64,000 bases of DNA from an uncultured Alistipes sp. Its GTDB lineage: Bacteria; Bacteroidota; Bacteroidia; Bacteroidales; Rikenellaceae. Positions 9,627 to 18,075 of this stretch are shown in pieces (position 1 is the first letter of the stretch; every line of letters begins with the position of its first letter). The DNA is taken from NCBI GenBank assembly GCA_944320985.1, contig CALUJN010000047.1, positions 1 to 64,000 on the forward strand, read 5' to 3'. Below the pieces are notes generated by a model. The model did no database searches. It saw only the letters and a list, made by a program, of their open reading frames with translations, and had not been told where the DNA came from. The position numbers and the translations under genes were made by a program.

Positions 9627-10139
9627 TTAGAAGATTGTTGTCAACCAGTTTCTCAGTGCGGGCCACGTGTCGGCCAGGATGTGGATGAAGATGCCGATCG
9701 AGGCGATGAGCTTGATTCCCGTACCGACGATGAACGAGAGAAAGGATCCGCATCCGACGACGAGCGCCTTTGCGAAGTCGTTCCGGTCGTTGAAGAGCTC
9801 TCCGACGACGGCTCCGAGGAAGGGCCCGAGGATGATCCCGATGGGCGGGAGGAGGAAGAATCCGACGAATATGCCGACCGTGGCACCGATGGATCCGGCA
9901 CGGGATCCTCCGAATCGTTTTGTCATCCAGGCCGGAAGGAAGTAGTCTGCGACACTGACGACGATACAGATGGCGAGCCAGATCCAGAGGGCCGCCGCAC
10001 CCATCTGGGAGTAGGAGGCGAAATAGGCGCAGAGGAGTCCTCCGTAGGAGAGGATGGTTCCGGGCAGAGCCGGGACGATGCATCCGGCAATTCCGAGGAT
10101 TGCGAGCAGAATGGCGCTTGTCGAGAGCAGGATATCCAT
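9627..10139 (-). CDS. DUF456 family membrane protein
   Basis: A 170-residue hydrophobic protein with about five membrane segments. The N-terminal AILGIAGCIVPALPGTILSYGGLL and the glycine-rich central GATVGIFVGFFLLPPIGIILGPFLGAVVGEL are characteristic of DUF456, whose function is unknown. The frame is open back to 10169, but a promoter -7 box occupies 10167-10174, so the longer start would lie in the promoter; ATG at 10139 (MDILLSTSA) is preferred. It is the first gene of a likely two-gene operon with the M16 lipoprotein. Confidence 0.88.
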   Translation of the reverse strand: MDILLSTSAILLAILGIAGCIVPALPGTILSYGGLLCAYFASYSQMGAAALWIWLAICIVVSVADYFLPAWMTKRFGGSRAGSIGATVGIFVGFFLLPPIGIILGPFLGAVVGELFNDRNDFAKALVVGCGSFLSFIVGTGIKLIASIGIFIHILADTWPALRNWLTTIF

Positions 10140-10166
10140 AACAGGGGGCAGGTAGTCCGATAAAGG

Positions 10167-10174
10167 CAAAGATA
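10167..10174 (-). promoter_or_regulatory. Promoter -7 box for the DUF456-M16 operon
   Basis: TATCTTTG on the minus strand matches the Bacteroidetes -7 consensus TAnnTTTG and lies 27 nt upstream of the chosen ATG. No convincing -33 TTTG was seen. Confidence 0.7.
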
Positions 10175-10184
10175 GGACTTTATA

Positions 10185-10219
10185 TGTAAAAATCTCCCTT
10201 TTGGAGGGAGATTTTTACA
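10185..10219 (-). terminator. Terminator after panD
   Basis: Perfect 15-bp inverted repeat TGTAAAAATCTCCCT / AGGGAGATTTTTACA with a 5-nt loop, 41 nt beyond the panD stop. The T run suits minus-strand termination; it also separates panCD from the DUF456 promoter. Confidence 0.85.
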
Positions 10220-10260
10220 GGATACGGCATTTGATCCGCTCCGGAGAGTCGGAGGAATCG

Positions 10261-10620
10261 CTATTCGACGAGTCGGTTTGTTGCCGTGTCGGGGAAGATG
10301 ACCCAAGGGCGGAACTGCTTGGCATCCTCGAAATCCATCAGGGCGTAGGAGGCGATGATGATGATGTCGCCGACCTGGACCTTGCGTGCTGCGGCACCGT
10401 TGAGGCAGATGCAGCCGCTGTTGCGGGGGCCCTTGATGATGTAGGTTTCGAACCGTTCGCCGTTGTTGTTGTCCATGATCTGGACCTTTTCACCTTCGAT
10501 CATGTTGGCGGCTTCGAGCAGCGCTTCGTCGATGGTGATACTCCCCACGTAGTTGAGATCGGCCTGCGTGACCGTTACGCGGTGGATCTTCGATTTGATG
10601 ACTTCGATCTGGAATTTCAT
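10261..10620 (-). CDS. panD: Aspartate 1-decarboxylase proenzyme
   Basis: Converts L-aspartate to beta-alanine for pantothenate synthesis. The 119-residue proenzyme has the family order: [19 protein letters not shown], the self-processing site Tyr-Val-Gly26-Ser27, then [20 protein letters not shown] and [11 protein letters not shown]. Cleavage before Ser27 would give the pyruvoyl enzyme. The start codon overlaps the panC stop (TAATG), so panC and panD are co-translated, putting the enzyme that supplies beta-alanine next to the enzyme that uses it. Confidence 0.97.
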   Translation of the reverse strand: MKFQIEVIKSKIHRVTVTQADLNYVGSITIDEALLEAANMIEGEKVQIMDNNNGERFETYIIKGPRNSGCICLNGAAARKVQVGDIIIIASYALMDFEDAKQFRPWVIFPDTATNRLVE

Positions 10621-11456
10621 TATCGGATACGGATGTTGTCGATTAAACGGATCTCTCCGGCCTGGACGGCGATACAGCCTTGAATGCGGTCGCAGTCGTT
10701 CCAGCTTTGGACCTCCTGCATCGTGCGGGCGTTGACCGACTGGTAGTAGATGACCTTGAGCAGGGGGTTGCTCTCGACCTCACGCACGACCCACTCCTTG
10801 AGGGCCTGCGGATCGAGTTCACGGGACTTGTCGACAGCCTGTCGGAGCGTGGCGTAGATATGGGGAGCAGCGGCCCGGTGGGGCGCATCGAGCAGCTGGT
10901 TCCGGGACGAGAGGGCCAGTCCGTCCTCACCGCGGACGATGGGGCACTCGACGATCTGGACCGGAATCCGGAGTTGTTCGACCATGGCGCGGATGACGGC
11001 AATCTGCTGGAAATCCTTCTCCCCGAAGTAGGCGCGGGCGGGACGCACGATGTCGAACAGGCGGCTGACGACCTGTGCCACGCCGTTGAAGTGCCCGGGG
11101 CGCGTGGCGCCCTCCATGACCTTGTCGATCTGCCCGAAGTCGAAGACGCGGGTGTCGGGTTCGGGGTAGATCTCCTCGACGGAAGGCATCAGCACGAAAT
11201 CGGCGCCGGCCTCCTCCAGCACTTGGGCATCGGCCTCCGGAGTGCGGGGATAGTGTTTCAGGTCGTTTTTGTCGTTGAACTGCGTGGGGTTGACGAAGAC
11301 GCTGACCACGACGGTTTGATTCTCCTTGCGGGCGCGTTCCACGAGCGAACGGTGGCCTGCGTGCAGGGCCCCCATGGTGGGTACGAACCCGATTCCGGAT
11401 TGCTCCGTGCGGTCGAGTTCGGCGCGAAGCTCTTTGACGCTTGTAAATACTTTCAT
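10620..11456 (-). CDS. panC: Pantothenate synthetase
   Basis: Condenses pantoate and beta-alanine with ATP to give pantothenate. The 278-residue protein shows [15 protein letters not shown] (the HIGH-type nucleotide motif), [19 protein letters not shown], and [17 protein letters not shown] and [14 protein letters not shown], the pantoate and ATP sites. The frame is open 39 codons upstream of [10 protein letters not shown], but that extension crosses the minus-strand -7 box at 11522-11529, so ATG at 11456 is the start. PanB (ketopantoate hydroxymethyltransferase) and PanE are not in the window. Confidence 0.97.
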   Translation of the reverse strand: MKVFTSVKELRAELDRTEQSGIGFVPTMGALHAGHRSLVERARKENQTVVVSVFVNPTQFNDKNDLKHYPRTPEADAQVLEEAGADFVLMPSVEEIYPEPDTRVFDFGQIDKVMEGATRPGHFNGVAQVVSRLFDIVRPARAYFGEKDFQQIAVIRAMVEQLRIPVQIVECPIVRGEDGLALSSRNQLLDAPHRAAAPHIYATLRQAVDKSRELDPQALKEWVVREVESNPLLKVIYYQSVNARTMQEVQSWNDCDRIQGCIAVQAGEIRLIDNIRIR

Positions 11457-11521
11457 CGCTTTACGAATGAATATCTCACTCTGAAAATGAATTCGTCTCA
11501 CGCTGAAACGGATTGCGGGGG

Positions 11522-11529
11522 CAAAGGTA
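11522..11529 (-). promoter_or_regulatory. Promoter -7 box for panCD
   Basis: TACCTTTG on the minus strand fits TAnnTTTG, 65 nt before the panC ATG. A partial -33 element (TTCG) lies 19 nt further upstream. Confidence 0.65.
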
Positions 11530-11573
11530 GAAATTCCCGCAGACATAACGAAGGAAAATTTCAAAAAATGCAC

Positions 11574-11581
11574 TATCTTTG
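11574..11581 (+). promoter_or_regulatory. Promoter -7 box for dipeptidyl peptidase III
   Basis: TATCTTTG, an exact TAnnTTTG match, lies 24 nt upstream of the ATG at 11606. Together with the panC box it makes a back-to-back divergent promoter region of about 60 bp. Confidence 0.75.
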
Positions 11582-11605
11582 ACGGAAACTAACGCTTTAC
11601 TGCGC

Positions 11606-13630
11606 ATGAAAAGGCTTTTTATCATTGCATCCATGACATTTGTATTACCCGTCATGACCTCGTGCGGCGATGCCACGAAGAGCGTCGCGCCGTGGATCGT
11701 CGACCGATTCGACGACATTAAGGTCATTCGTTATGAGGTTCCGGGCTTCGAGACGCTGCCGCTCGAGCAGAAGGAGCTGATCTATTACCTGTCCGAGGCC
11801 GCGAAATGCGGTCGGGATATTCTCTACGACCAGAACTGCGTGATGAATCTTCCGGTCCGCCGGACCCTTGAGGTGGTCTACGAGAATTACGCCGGAGACC
11901 GTACGACACCCGAGTGGAAGGCCCTGGAGAAGTATTTGAAAAAGGTATGGTTCGCCAACGGCATCCACCACCACTATTCGAACGACAAGTTCACGCCCGA
12001 ATTCACGGAGGGCTACCTGCTGGACGTCATCGAGACGATCCCCGAGGAGAAGTTCGGCGAACTGAACACCCTGCGGCGGGATGTCTGCCTGGCGATCTTC
12101 GATCCGTCGATGTATCCCACGCGGTTGAACCAGCGTGCGGGCGACGATCTGCTGCTCACCTCGTCGAGCAACTATTATAAGGGAGTTTCGCAGGCCGAGG
12201 CCGAGAGCTTCTACGCCGGGATGGCCGCAGCCGATGCTGCGGACCCCGAGCCGATCTCTTACGGACTGAACAGCCAGCTGACGAAGGACGATGCCGGGAA
12301 ACTCGTCGAACGGACCTGGAAAATCGGCGGAATGTATTCGGCGGCCATCGAGCGGATCGTCTACTGGCTCGAGAAGGCCGAGGCCGTAGCCGCCGAGCCG
12401 CAGAAATCGAACATCGCGGCTCTGATCTCCTATTACAAGAGCGGCGATCTGAAGGAGTTCGACCGCTACAACATCGGTTGGGTGCGTGATACGGTTTCGA
12501 ACGTCGACTTCGTGAACGGCTTCATTGAGACCTACGGTGATCCGCTGGGCCTTAAGGCTTCGTGGGAAGCGAATGTGAACTTCGTGGACTCGGCGGCCTG
12601 CCACCGTACGGAGGCCATTTCGTCGAACGCCCAGTGGTTCGAGGACCATTCGCCCGTGGATCCGCAGTACCGCAAGAAGGAGGTCAAGGGAGTTTCGGCC
12701 AAGGTGATCACCGTGGCGATGCTGGGCGGAGACTGCTATCCCTCGACGCCGATCGGCATCAACCTGCCCAACGCCGACTGGATCCGCAAGGAGTACGGTT
12801 CGAAATCGGTGACGATCGACAACATCACCTATGCCTACGACCAGGCGGCCCACGGCAACGGCTTCAACGAGGAGTTTGTGCTTCGGGCCGAGGACCGTGA
12901 GCGGATGGACAAGTATGGCAAGCTGGCCGACGACCTGCATACCGATCTGCACGAGTGCCTGGGCCACGGTTCGGGACAGCTGGCACCCGGCGTAACGGGC
13001 TCGGAGCTGCGCAGCTACGGTTCGACGCTCGAGGAGGCGCGTGCCGACCTCTTCGGACTCTACTACCTGGGCGATGCCAAGCTCGTGGAACTGGGGCTTG
13101 TTCCGTCGTTCGACGTGGCCAAGGCCGGCTATGCGGATTACGTGATGAACGGTCTGATGACGCAGCTGGCGCGTATCGAGCCGGGCAAGAATATCGAGGA
13201 GTCGCACATGCGCAACCGCAAACTGATCTCGGAGTGGTGCTACGAGCGCGGCAAGGCCGACAAGGTGATCGAACTGGTGAAGGAAAACGGCAAGACGTAT
13301 GTCGTGGTGAACGATTTCGAGAAGTTGCGCGGGCTCTTCGGCGAGTTGCTCCGGGAGGTGCAGCGCATCAAGTCGGAAGGTGACTACGAAGCGGGCAAGG
13401 AGCTCGTCGAGCGCTATGGCGTGCAGGTGGATCCGACGCTCCACAACGAGGTGCTGGAACGCTATGCGGCGCTTCATATCGAGCCCTACGGCGGCTTCGT
13501 GAATCCCGAATACGAACTGGTTGAACAGGACGGCAAGGTCGTCGATGTGAAGATCTCCTACCCGGCGAACTACGTGGAGCAGATGCTCGACTATTCGAAG
13601 AACTACTCCTTCCTGCCGAACGTCAACTGA
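11606..13630 (+). CDS. dpp3: Dipeptidyl peptidase III (M49 metallopeptidase), lipoprotein
   Basis: A zinc exopeptidase releasing dipeptides from the N terminus of short peptides. The 674-residue length is that of the Bacteroides type. The M49 signature HECLGH is at residues 449-454, with the third ligand in EEARAD about 25 residues later; family members more often have EECRAD. The N terminus MKRLFIIASMTFVLPVMTSCG is a lipoprotein signal, so the enzyme is exported, unlike the cytosolic animal enzyme. An in-frame TTG at 11579 would extend it but sits inside the promoter box. It is divergent from panC and followed by a strong hairpin, so it is a single-gene unit. Confidence 0.96.
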   Translation: MKRLFIIASMTFVLPVMTSCGDATKSVAPWIVDRFDDIKVIRYEVPGFETLPLEQKELIYYLSEAAKCGRDILYDQNCVMNLPVRRTLEVVYENYAGDRTTPEWKALEKYLKKVWFANGIHHHYSNDKFTPEFTEGYLLDVIETIPEEKFGELNTLRRDVCLAIFDPSMYPTRLNQRAGDDLLLTSSSNYYKGVSQAEAESFYAGMAAADAADPEPISYGLNSQLTKDDAGKLVERTWKIGGMYSAAIERIVYWLEKAEAVAAEPQKSNIAALISYYKSGDLKEFDRYNIGWVRDTVSNVDFVNGFIETYGDPLGLKASWEANVNFVDSAACHRTEAISSNAQWFEDHSPVDPQYRKKEVKGVSAKVITVAMLGGDCYPSTPIGINLPNADWIRKEYGSKSVTIDNITYAYDQAAHGNGFNEEFVLRAEDRERMDKYGKLADDLHTDLHECLGHGSGQLAPGVTGSELRSYGSTLEEARADLFGLYYLGDAKLVELGLVPSFDVAKAGYADYVMNGLMTQLARIEPGKNIEESHMRNRKLISEWCYERGKADKVIELVKENGKTYVVVNDFEKLRGLFGELLREVQRIKSEGDYEAGKELVERYGVQVDPTLHNEVLERYAALHIEPYGGFVNPEYELVEQDGKVVDVKISYPANYVEQMLDYSKNYSFLPNVN

Positions 13631-13646
13631 CGGGACCGGGAATCGG

Positions 13647-13682
13647 AACAGGGGCGAGGCAATCATTTGCTTCGCCCCTGTT
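13647..13682 (+). terminator. Terminator after dipeptidyl peptidase III
   Basis: Long inverted repeat AACAGGGGCGA / TCGCCCCTGTT that continues inward as GCAA/TTGC with one G-U pair, followed by TTTTG. It starts 17 nt after the stop codon. Confidence 0.85.
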
Positions 13683-13745
13683 TTGTTGCCGAACGTTGCG
13701 GTTGGCACAATGTCCAGGACTTTTTCTCTTTATCGCCCGTAAAAA

Positions 13746-13774
13746 AGGACGCATCCCGAGAGGGGATGCGTCCT
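13746..13774 (-). terminator. Terminator after rubredoxin
   Basis: Perfect 12-bp stem AGGACGCATCCC / GGGATGCGTCCT with a 5-nt loop; on the minus strand it is followed by a run of six T. It is 21 nt beyond the rubredoxin stop. Confidence 0.85.
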
Positions 13775-13794
13775 GCTGTTTGGTGTGCGGAAAA

Positions 13795-13959
13795 TTATTC
13801 GGCGACCTCTTCGAACTGGTCCTTGCCGACGCCGCATACGGGGCAAACCCAATCCTCGGGAATCTCCTCGAAAGCGGTTCCGGGGGCGATGCCTCCATCG
13901 GGATCGCCGACTGCGGGGTCATATACCCAGTCGCAGACTACACAACGATACTTTTTCAT
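13795..13959 (-). CDS. Rubredoxin
   Basis: A 54-residue small iron protein carrying electrons in the cytoplasm. Reading the minus strand from ATG at 13959 gives [15 protein letters not shown] at the start and [18 protein letters not shown] near the end. The four cysteines that hold the single Fe are Cys6, Cys9, Cys39 and Cys42 in the classic CxxC...CPxCG pattern, and the Trp/Tyr/Pro core residues are present. In anaerobic Bacteroidales rubredoxin usually feeds rubrerythrin or related peroxide/superoxide detoxification enzymes; no partner gene lies nearby. It has its own terminator and appears monocistronic; no clear -7 box was found upstream. Confidence 0.95.
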   Translation of the reverse strand: MKKYRCVVCDWVYDPAVGDPDGGIAPGTAFEEIPEDWVCPVCGVGKDQFEEVAE

Positions 13960-14067
13960 CTTTTTCGTCTTTTTTAAATGGTGAATAATGGTTTGATATG
14001 CAAATTGACTGCCGGGATAACTCCGGCTGGTTGAACGGATTGATTTATCTGCGTCCGGCCCCTCCCT

Positions 14068-14706
14068 TTACGATTCGAGCATTTTCTTACGTGCCTCTTG
14101 CCCGTCGGATGATTCGGACTGCGGGTCTTTTGCTTCGGATGCGTCGATCTTTGCGTCTCTCTCCTCGATCTCCTCTTCGTCTTCGTCCTCCTCCTCTTCA
14201 TCGGGGCGGTTTCCGCCGGGCGGCATCAACTCGGCCACGAGCCGGTCCGCCTCCGTACAGGAGACGTAGAGCCGCTCCTCGTAGATGTCGGTGATCTCGA
14301 CGAAATTGCGCCACTCCGAGGCGTATACCTTTACCCGATCCAGCCGTCGCAGATCGAGAAAGTGACCGTAGTAACCGAAGAATCCGTATCCTCCGAAAAT
14401 CGGAATAAGCCACTTCATGCGGCGTTTTTCCATTCGACGCACCGAAGCAATCTCGTCGCGTCGGATCTCGGTGATGTCCAACAGACAGCGAATCTCGACA
14501 CGATCGTCCGTGACGACGATCTTGCGCGGAATCGACAGCGCCATCAGGGCGATCAGTGCGACGATGAACGAGGTGAACCACGCTGAGAGATAGCCGCCCT
14601 CGTAGAGGTGATACAGCAGCCAGCCGAAAAGTGCGAAGACGATCAGGTAGACGATCGAGATGTAGATCGTACGGCGGGGAAAGCGGTATTTGTAGATGCT
14701 CGGCAT
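14068..14706 (-). CDS. PH-domain-like membrane protein with acidic tail
   Basis: Function unknown. The 212-residue protein has two hydrophobic segments near the N terminus (residues ~13-33 and ~42-60), then a globular part resembling bacterial PH-like domains (IVVTDDRVEIRCLL, DITEIRRDEIASVRRM, aromatic FGGYGFFGYYGHF). The last 45 residues are highly charged, with runs of Glu and Asp (DEEEEDEDEEEIEERD) and then SER/GLU/LYS. The acidic tail could bind basic partners or metal, but nothing proves it. It follows ispD by 43 nt on the same strand and may be the last gene of an M23-ispD transcript. Confidence 0.75.
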   Translation of the reverse strand: MPSIYKYRFPRRTIYISIVYLIVFALFGWLLYHLYEGGYLSAWFTSFIVALIALMALSIPRKIVVTDDRVEIRCLLDITEIRRDEIASVRRMEKRRMKWLIPIFGGYGFFGYYGHFLDLRRLDRVKVYASEWRNFVEITDIYEERLYVSCTEADRLVAELMPPGGNRPDEEEEDEDEEEIEERDAKIDASEAKDPQSESSDGQEARKKMLES

Positions 14707-14749
14707 CGGATTCTTGCGTGGCGGTGAACGGGTTGTAGGACGTTCGGGA

Positions 14750-15484
14750 TTATTGGTTCTCCGGCTCTTCGGAAGGCTCTTCGGCAGCCTCTTCGCGTGC
14801 TGCGAGGAGAGCTTCGGCGATGGTGAAGTCCTCGGGGGTGGTCAGCTTGATGTTGCCGCGTTCTCCCGGGGCGAGGAATATGGAATACCCGGCGGCCTCC
14901 ACGACCGAGGCGTCGTCGGTGAACTCCCGACGGTAGGGGCACTCATAAGCCGAGCGGAGCCAGTCGGCGCGGAATACCTGCGGCGTCTGTACGATGCGCA
15001 GACGGCTGCGGTCTACGGGTTGCGACTTCGGTCCGGCGGCGGCCGGCTCTTCCGTTTCGATTTCGCGGAACGAATCGACGGGCTCCACGACGGGAATGGC
15101 GGCTCCGCAGGAGTCTGCGGCCGCAACCACGCGTCGGATCATTTCCGGAGAGCCGAGCGGGCGCACACCGTCCTGTACGGCGATCAACTCCGGATCGGAG
15201 AGCAGGGCCTCCAGACCGCAGCGGACGGAGTCGAAACGTTCGTTGCCACCCGGCACGATCCGATGTTTTGCCACCTCGAAACGCGCTGCGAGGTTTTTCC
15301 AGAACGGAATGTGCTCTTCGGGCAGCACGACCACGATCTCGGCTCCGGGCAAAGCCTCTGTAAAGACTCCGATTGTGCGGGCCAGCACGGGCTGCCCGCC
15401 CAGCAGCCGGAACTGCTTGGGAATGCGGCCCCCCATGCGTCGGCCGCTTCCTCCGGCCACGATGATCACAGCGGTGCGTTTCAT
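14750..15484 (-). CDS. ispD: 2-C-methyl-D-erythritol 4-phosphate cytidylyltransferase
   Basis: Third step of the non-mevalonate isoprenoid pathway: makes CDP-methylerythritol from MEP and CTP. The 244-residue protein carries the CTP-binding AGGSGRRMGGRIPKQF near the N terminus, GGNERFDSVRCGL, VQDGVRPL and RIVQTPQVFRADWLRSAY, all family hallmarks. The C terminus has an Ala/Glu-rich extension (EEAAEEPSEEPE). Its start is 6 nt after the M23 lipoprotein stop, so it is read on that transcript. The next cytosolic enzyme of the pathway, ispE, is also in this window at 39.6 kb. Confidence 0.96.
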   Translation of the reverse strand: MKRTAVIIVAGGSGRRMGGRIPKQFRLLGGQPVLARTIGVFTEALPGAEIVVVLPEEHIPFWKNLAARFEVAKHRIVPGGNERFDSVRCGLEALLSDPELIAVQDGVRPLGSPEMIRRVVAAADSCGAAIPVVEPVDSFREIETEEPAAAGPKSQPVDRSRLRIVQTPQVFRADWLRSAYECPYRREFTDDASVVEAAGYSIFLAPGERGNIKLTTPEDFTIAEALLAAREEAAEEPSEEPENQ

Positions 15485-15490
15485 GCGGGT

Positions 15491-16792
15491 CTACTTTTCG
15501 GACTCGACCTCCGGGGCCGCCGCATCGGGCAGCACGAGCGAGTCGAGTTGGGTGATGCGCTCTTCGGGTTTCACGTCGCCGTTGAGTTCGGCCATGATGC
15601 GATCACGGACGAATTCGAACCCGGCACGGTTCTCCTTCGAGATGGGTTCGGCAGGTTCCGAGGGGATCTTCAGCGGGTCGATCGGCGTGCCGTTCTTCCA
15701 GACGCGGCAGTCGAGATGGGGGCCTGTCGAGGCACCCGTCGATCTGACGTATCCGATCAGCCGTCCCTGCGAGACGCGCGTCCCCTTGGAGATGCCCTTG
15801 GCATATCCGCTCAGGTGGAGATATCCGGTCTGAAGATTCCCCGGGTGCTTGATCTTGAGGGTGTTGCCGCCACCGCCGCCCCAGCCCTTGAAGATCACCA
15901 CGCCGTCGGCCACGGCATGTACGGGCGTACCCTTCGGTGCGGCGTAGTCGACGCCGGTGTGGGGCCGGTAGACCTTGTAAATGGGGTGTTTGCGGGCGTA
16001 CGTGAAGCGTGAACTGATGCGTGAATACTTCAGCGGCGCCTTGAGCATCTGTTTGCGCAGACTTCCGCCGTCGGCCTCCCAGTACTGGATTTTGCCGTCC
16101 TGGCGGAACGGAATGGCGTAGAATTCCTTGCCGCTTTGGGTGAATTTGGCCCCCCAGATGCGCCCGATGCCGACCGAAACGCTGTCATCGATGAAGCGTT
16201 CGTCGTAGATCACCGTGAAACTGTCCCCCTTCTGGATGCCGAAGAAGTCGACGGTCCACTGGTAGATCTCCTCCAGTTCGGCCGCCAGGGCATAGGGAAG
16301 CTCCTGCTCCATGATGGCGCCCCAGAGCGAGGAGTTGATTACGGCGCTTTTTTTCGTGCGGCGCAGCGTGTACTCCTTACAGTCCTTGTGTATGGAGACC
16401 GAATCGTTGTCGTGGAATCCGAAGACGACATAGTCCGTGACGGATGTTTCGTAGACGAGCCAGTCGAGATGGGGGGCATAGAGCGAGTCTTCGTGGATGA
16501 AGGCCGTGTATTTGTGTCCGGCGCGGATATTTCTCAGCGGGAAGATCTCTTTGGAGGCCTTGTCCAGACGGTCGACCACCAGAGCCGAGACGCCGAACCG
16601 GTTGAGGATTCCGCCCATGGTTTCACCGCTTCCCACCTCTCCGGTTTCGGTGCGGTAGTTGTCGACGTTGATTCCGTAGAGGAGGTTTTCGGGGGCTTCG
16701 GCTTCCGATGCCTCGTTTTCGGCGGCGCGATGGCCGCAGGCTGTGGCTCCTACGAGGAGCAGGGCACAGAACGCAATTTTCAGATTCTTCAT
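15491..16792 (-). CDS. M23 family metallopeptidase lipoprotein (murein endopeptidase-like)
   Basis: A 433-residue envelope protein likely to cut peptidoglycan cross-links or, if inactive, to regulate such enzymes. The N terminus MKNLKIAFCALLLVGATACG is a lipoprotein signal. The M23 (LytM) domain in the C-terminal half shows RPHTGVDYAAPKGTPVHAVADG with the zinc ligands His and Asp, YLHLSGYAKG and the closing GPHLDCRVW with the last His ligand, so all ligands look intact. The middle region (DSFTVIYDERFIDD) matches the OapA/Csd3-type N-terminal fold. The frame is open 74 codons further upstream, but the minus-strand -7 box at 16801-16808 excludes that. Confidence 0.92.
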   Translation of the reverse strand: MKNLKIAFCALLLVGATACGHRAAENEASEAEAPENLLYGINVDNYRTETGEVGSGETMGGILNRFGVSALVVDRLDKASKEIFPLRNIRAGHKYTAFIHEDSLYAPHLDWLVYETSVTDYVVFGFHDNDSVSIHKDCKEYTLRRTKKSAVINSSLWGAIMEQELPYALAAELEEIYQWTVDFFGIQKGDSFTVIYDERFIDDSVSVGIGRIWGAKFTQSGKEFYAIPFRQDGKIQYWEADGGSLRKQMLKAPLKYSRISSRFTYARKHPIYKVYRPHTGVDYAAPKGTPVHAVADGVVIFKGWGGGGGNTLKIKHPGNLQTGYLHLSGYAKGISKGTRVSQGRLIGYVRSTGASTGPHLDCRVWKNGTPIDPLKIPSEPAEPISKENRAGFEFVRDRIMAELNGDVKPEERITQLDSLVLPDAAAPEVESEK

Positions 16793-16800
16793 AATCGAAG

Positions 16801-16808
16801 CAAAGATA
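16801..16808 (-). promoter_or_regulatory. Promoter -7 box for the M23-ispD operon
   Basis: TATCTTTG on the minus strand lies 8 nt before the ATG at 16792, implying a 5' leader of only a few bases. Confidence 0.7.
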
Positions 16809-16971
16809 ATAAAAAAAACGGTACGGGAGGTGCCGATATGGACGCTTTTCGATGCTTGGGGCGGAAAAACGTGCTGAACCCTTTTCAAACGTTTTTCCGA
16901 ACACTTTTGGTATTGACGGAGGTGTTTCCGGCCTGCTTTTTGCGGGTGAAACTTAGATTTGCGGCATTGGG

Positions 16972-17003
16972 TTTGGTGATCCCGAGAATAATTGTTACCT
17001 TTG
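16972..17003 (+). promoter_or_regulatory. Promoter for lpxK (TTTG, 20 nt, TACCTTTG)
   Basis: The clearest full Bacteroidetes promoter in the window: -33 TTTG at 16972-16975, a 20-nt spacer, and -7 TACCTTTG at 16996-17003, 28 nt before the lpxK ATG. Confidence 0.8.
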
Positions 17004-17031
17004 AAGGTTATCACTTCAAACCGGTAGAGAG

Positions 17032-18075
17032 ATGCTCAAATGCCTGCTCGCCCCTGCGGCCTTCCTCTATAAGATGGGGGTGACATTCCGTCACCGCCTC
17101 TTCGACTGGGGACTGCTCAAGAGCGAGAAATTCGATATCCCGATCATCTGTATCGGCAACATTACCGTCGGGGGTACGGGCAAGACTCCGATGGCCGAGA
17201 TGGTGATCGGCTACATGTCGCAGATGCACCGTGTGGCATTGCTGTCGCGGGGCTACGGACGTCGTACGAAGGGCTATCTCGAAGTGCAGTGCGATTCGCA
17301 CTACCGGGATGTGGGGGATGAGCCGCTGCAGATCAAGCTGAAATTCCCCGAAACGGTGGTCGTGGTATGTGAGAAGCGGGCCGACGGGATCCGGCGCATC
17401 CGTGCCGAACACCCCGAAGTGGACCTCATCATCATGGACGACGGTTTCCAGCACCGCTATGTGGATCCGAAGATCAACGTGGTGATGATCGACGCCACGC
17501 GCCCGGTTCAGCACGACCGGATGCTGCCGGTGGGGACGTTGCGCGATCTGCCCGAGGAGCTGCACCGGGCGCACTACTTCGTGGTGACGAAGTGCCCCGA
17601 GCACATGGCGCCGATCGATCGCCGGATTCTGCGCAAGGTGTTGATTCAGGTGGCCTACCAGCGGGTCTACTTTACGCGCTTCGAGAGTTTCATGCCCCAG
17701 CCGCTCTATGCGGATGAGGCCGACACGGAGCCGCTGCTCCACGGCCGCGAAGTGATTGCCTTGTCGGGAATCGGGAATCCGGAACCGTTCGTGCGCTCGT
17801 TGCGGGAACGTTACAAGGTGGTTGCGGAGATGACGCTCGACGATCATCATGTCTACAAGGTTCGGGACATGACGGCGCTCAAGACGCTGCTGGCGAAATA
17901 TCCCGGGGCGGTGATCGTCACCACGGAGAAGGATGCCGTGAAGATGACCAACCGGGCGAAGATTCCGCCGGAGGTTCGCCGGGCGTTGTACTACCAACCG
18001 ATCAATATTTCATTCATAGAGGATTCGGCGACGGATTTTCTGCAAAAACTCGAAGAGGATGTTAGAGGAAATTAA
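17032..18075 (+). CDS. lpxK: Tetraacyldisaccharide 4'-kinase
   Basis: Phosphorylates the 4' position of the lipid A disaccharide precursor at the inner membrane. The 347-residue protein has the N-terminal hydrophobic patch PAAFLYKMGVTFRH, the P-loop GNITVGGTGKTP, SRGYGRRTKGY, DDGFQHRYV and DDHHVY, the usual motif order. The last 17 nt overlap the start of the purine nucleoside phosphorylase gene, so these unrelated functions share a message. Confidence 0.96.
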   Translation: MLKCLLAPAAFLYKMGVTFRHRLFDWGLLKSEKFDIPIICIGNITVGGTGKTPMAEMVIGYMSQMHRVALLSRGYGRRTKGYLEVQCDSHYRDVGDEPLQIKLKFPETVVVVCEKRADGIRRIRAEHPEVDLIIMDDGFQHRYVDPKINVVMIDATRPVQHDRMLPVGTLRDLPEELHRAHYFVVTKCPEHMAPIDRRILRKVLIQVAYQRVYFTRFESFMPQPLYADEADTEPLLHGREVIALSGIGNPEPFVRSLRERYKVVAEMTLDDHHVYKVRDMTALKTLLAKYPGAVIVTTEKDAVKMTNRAKIPPEVRRALYYQPINISFIEDSATDFLQKLEEDVRGN

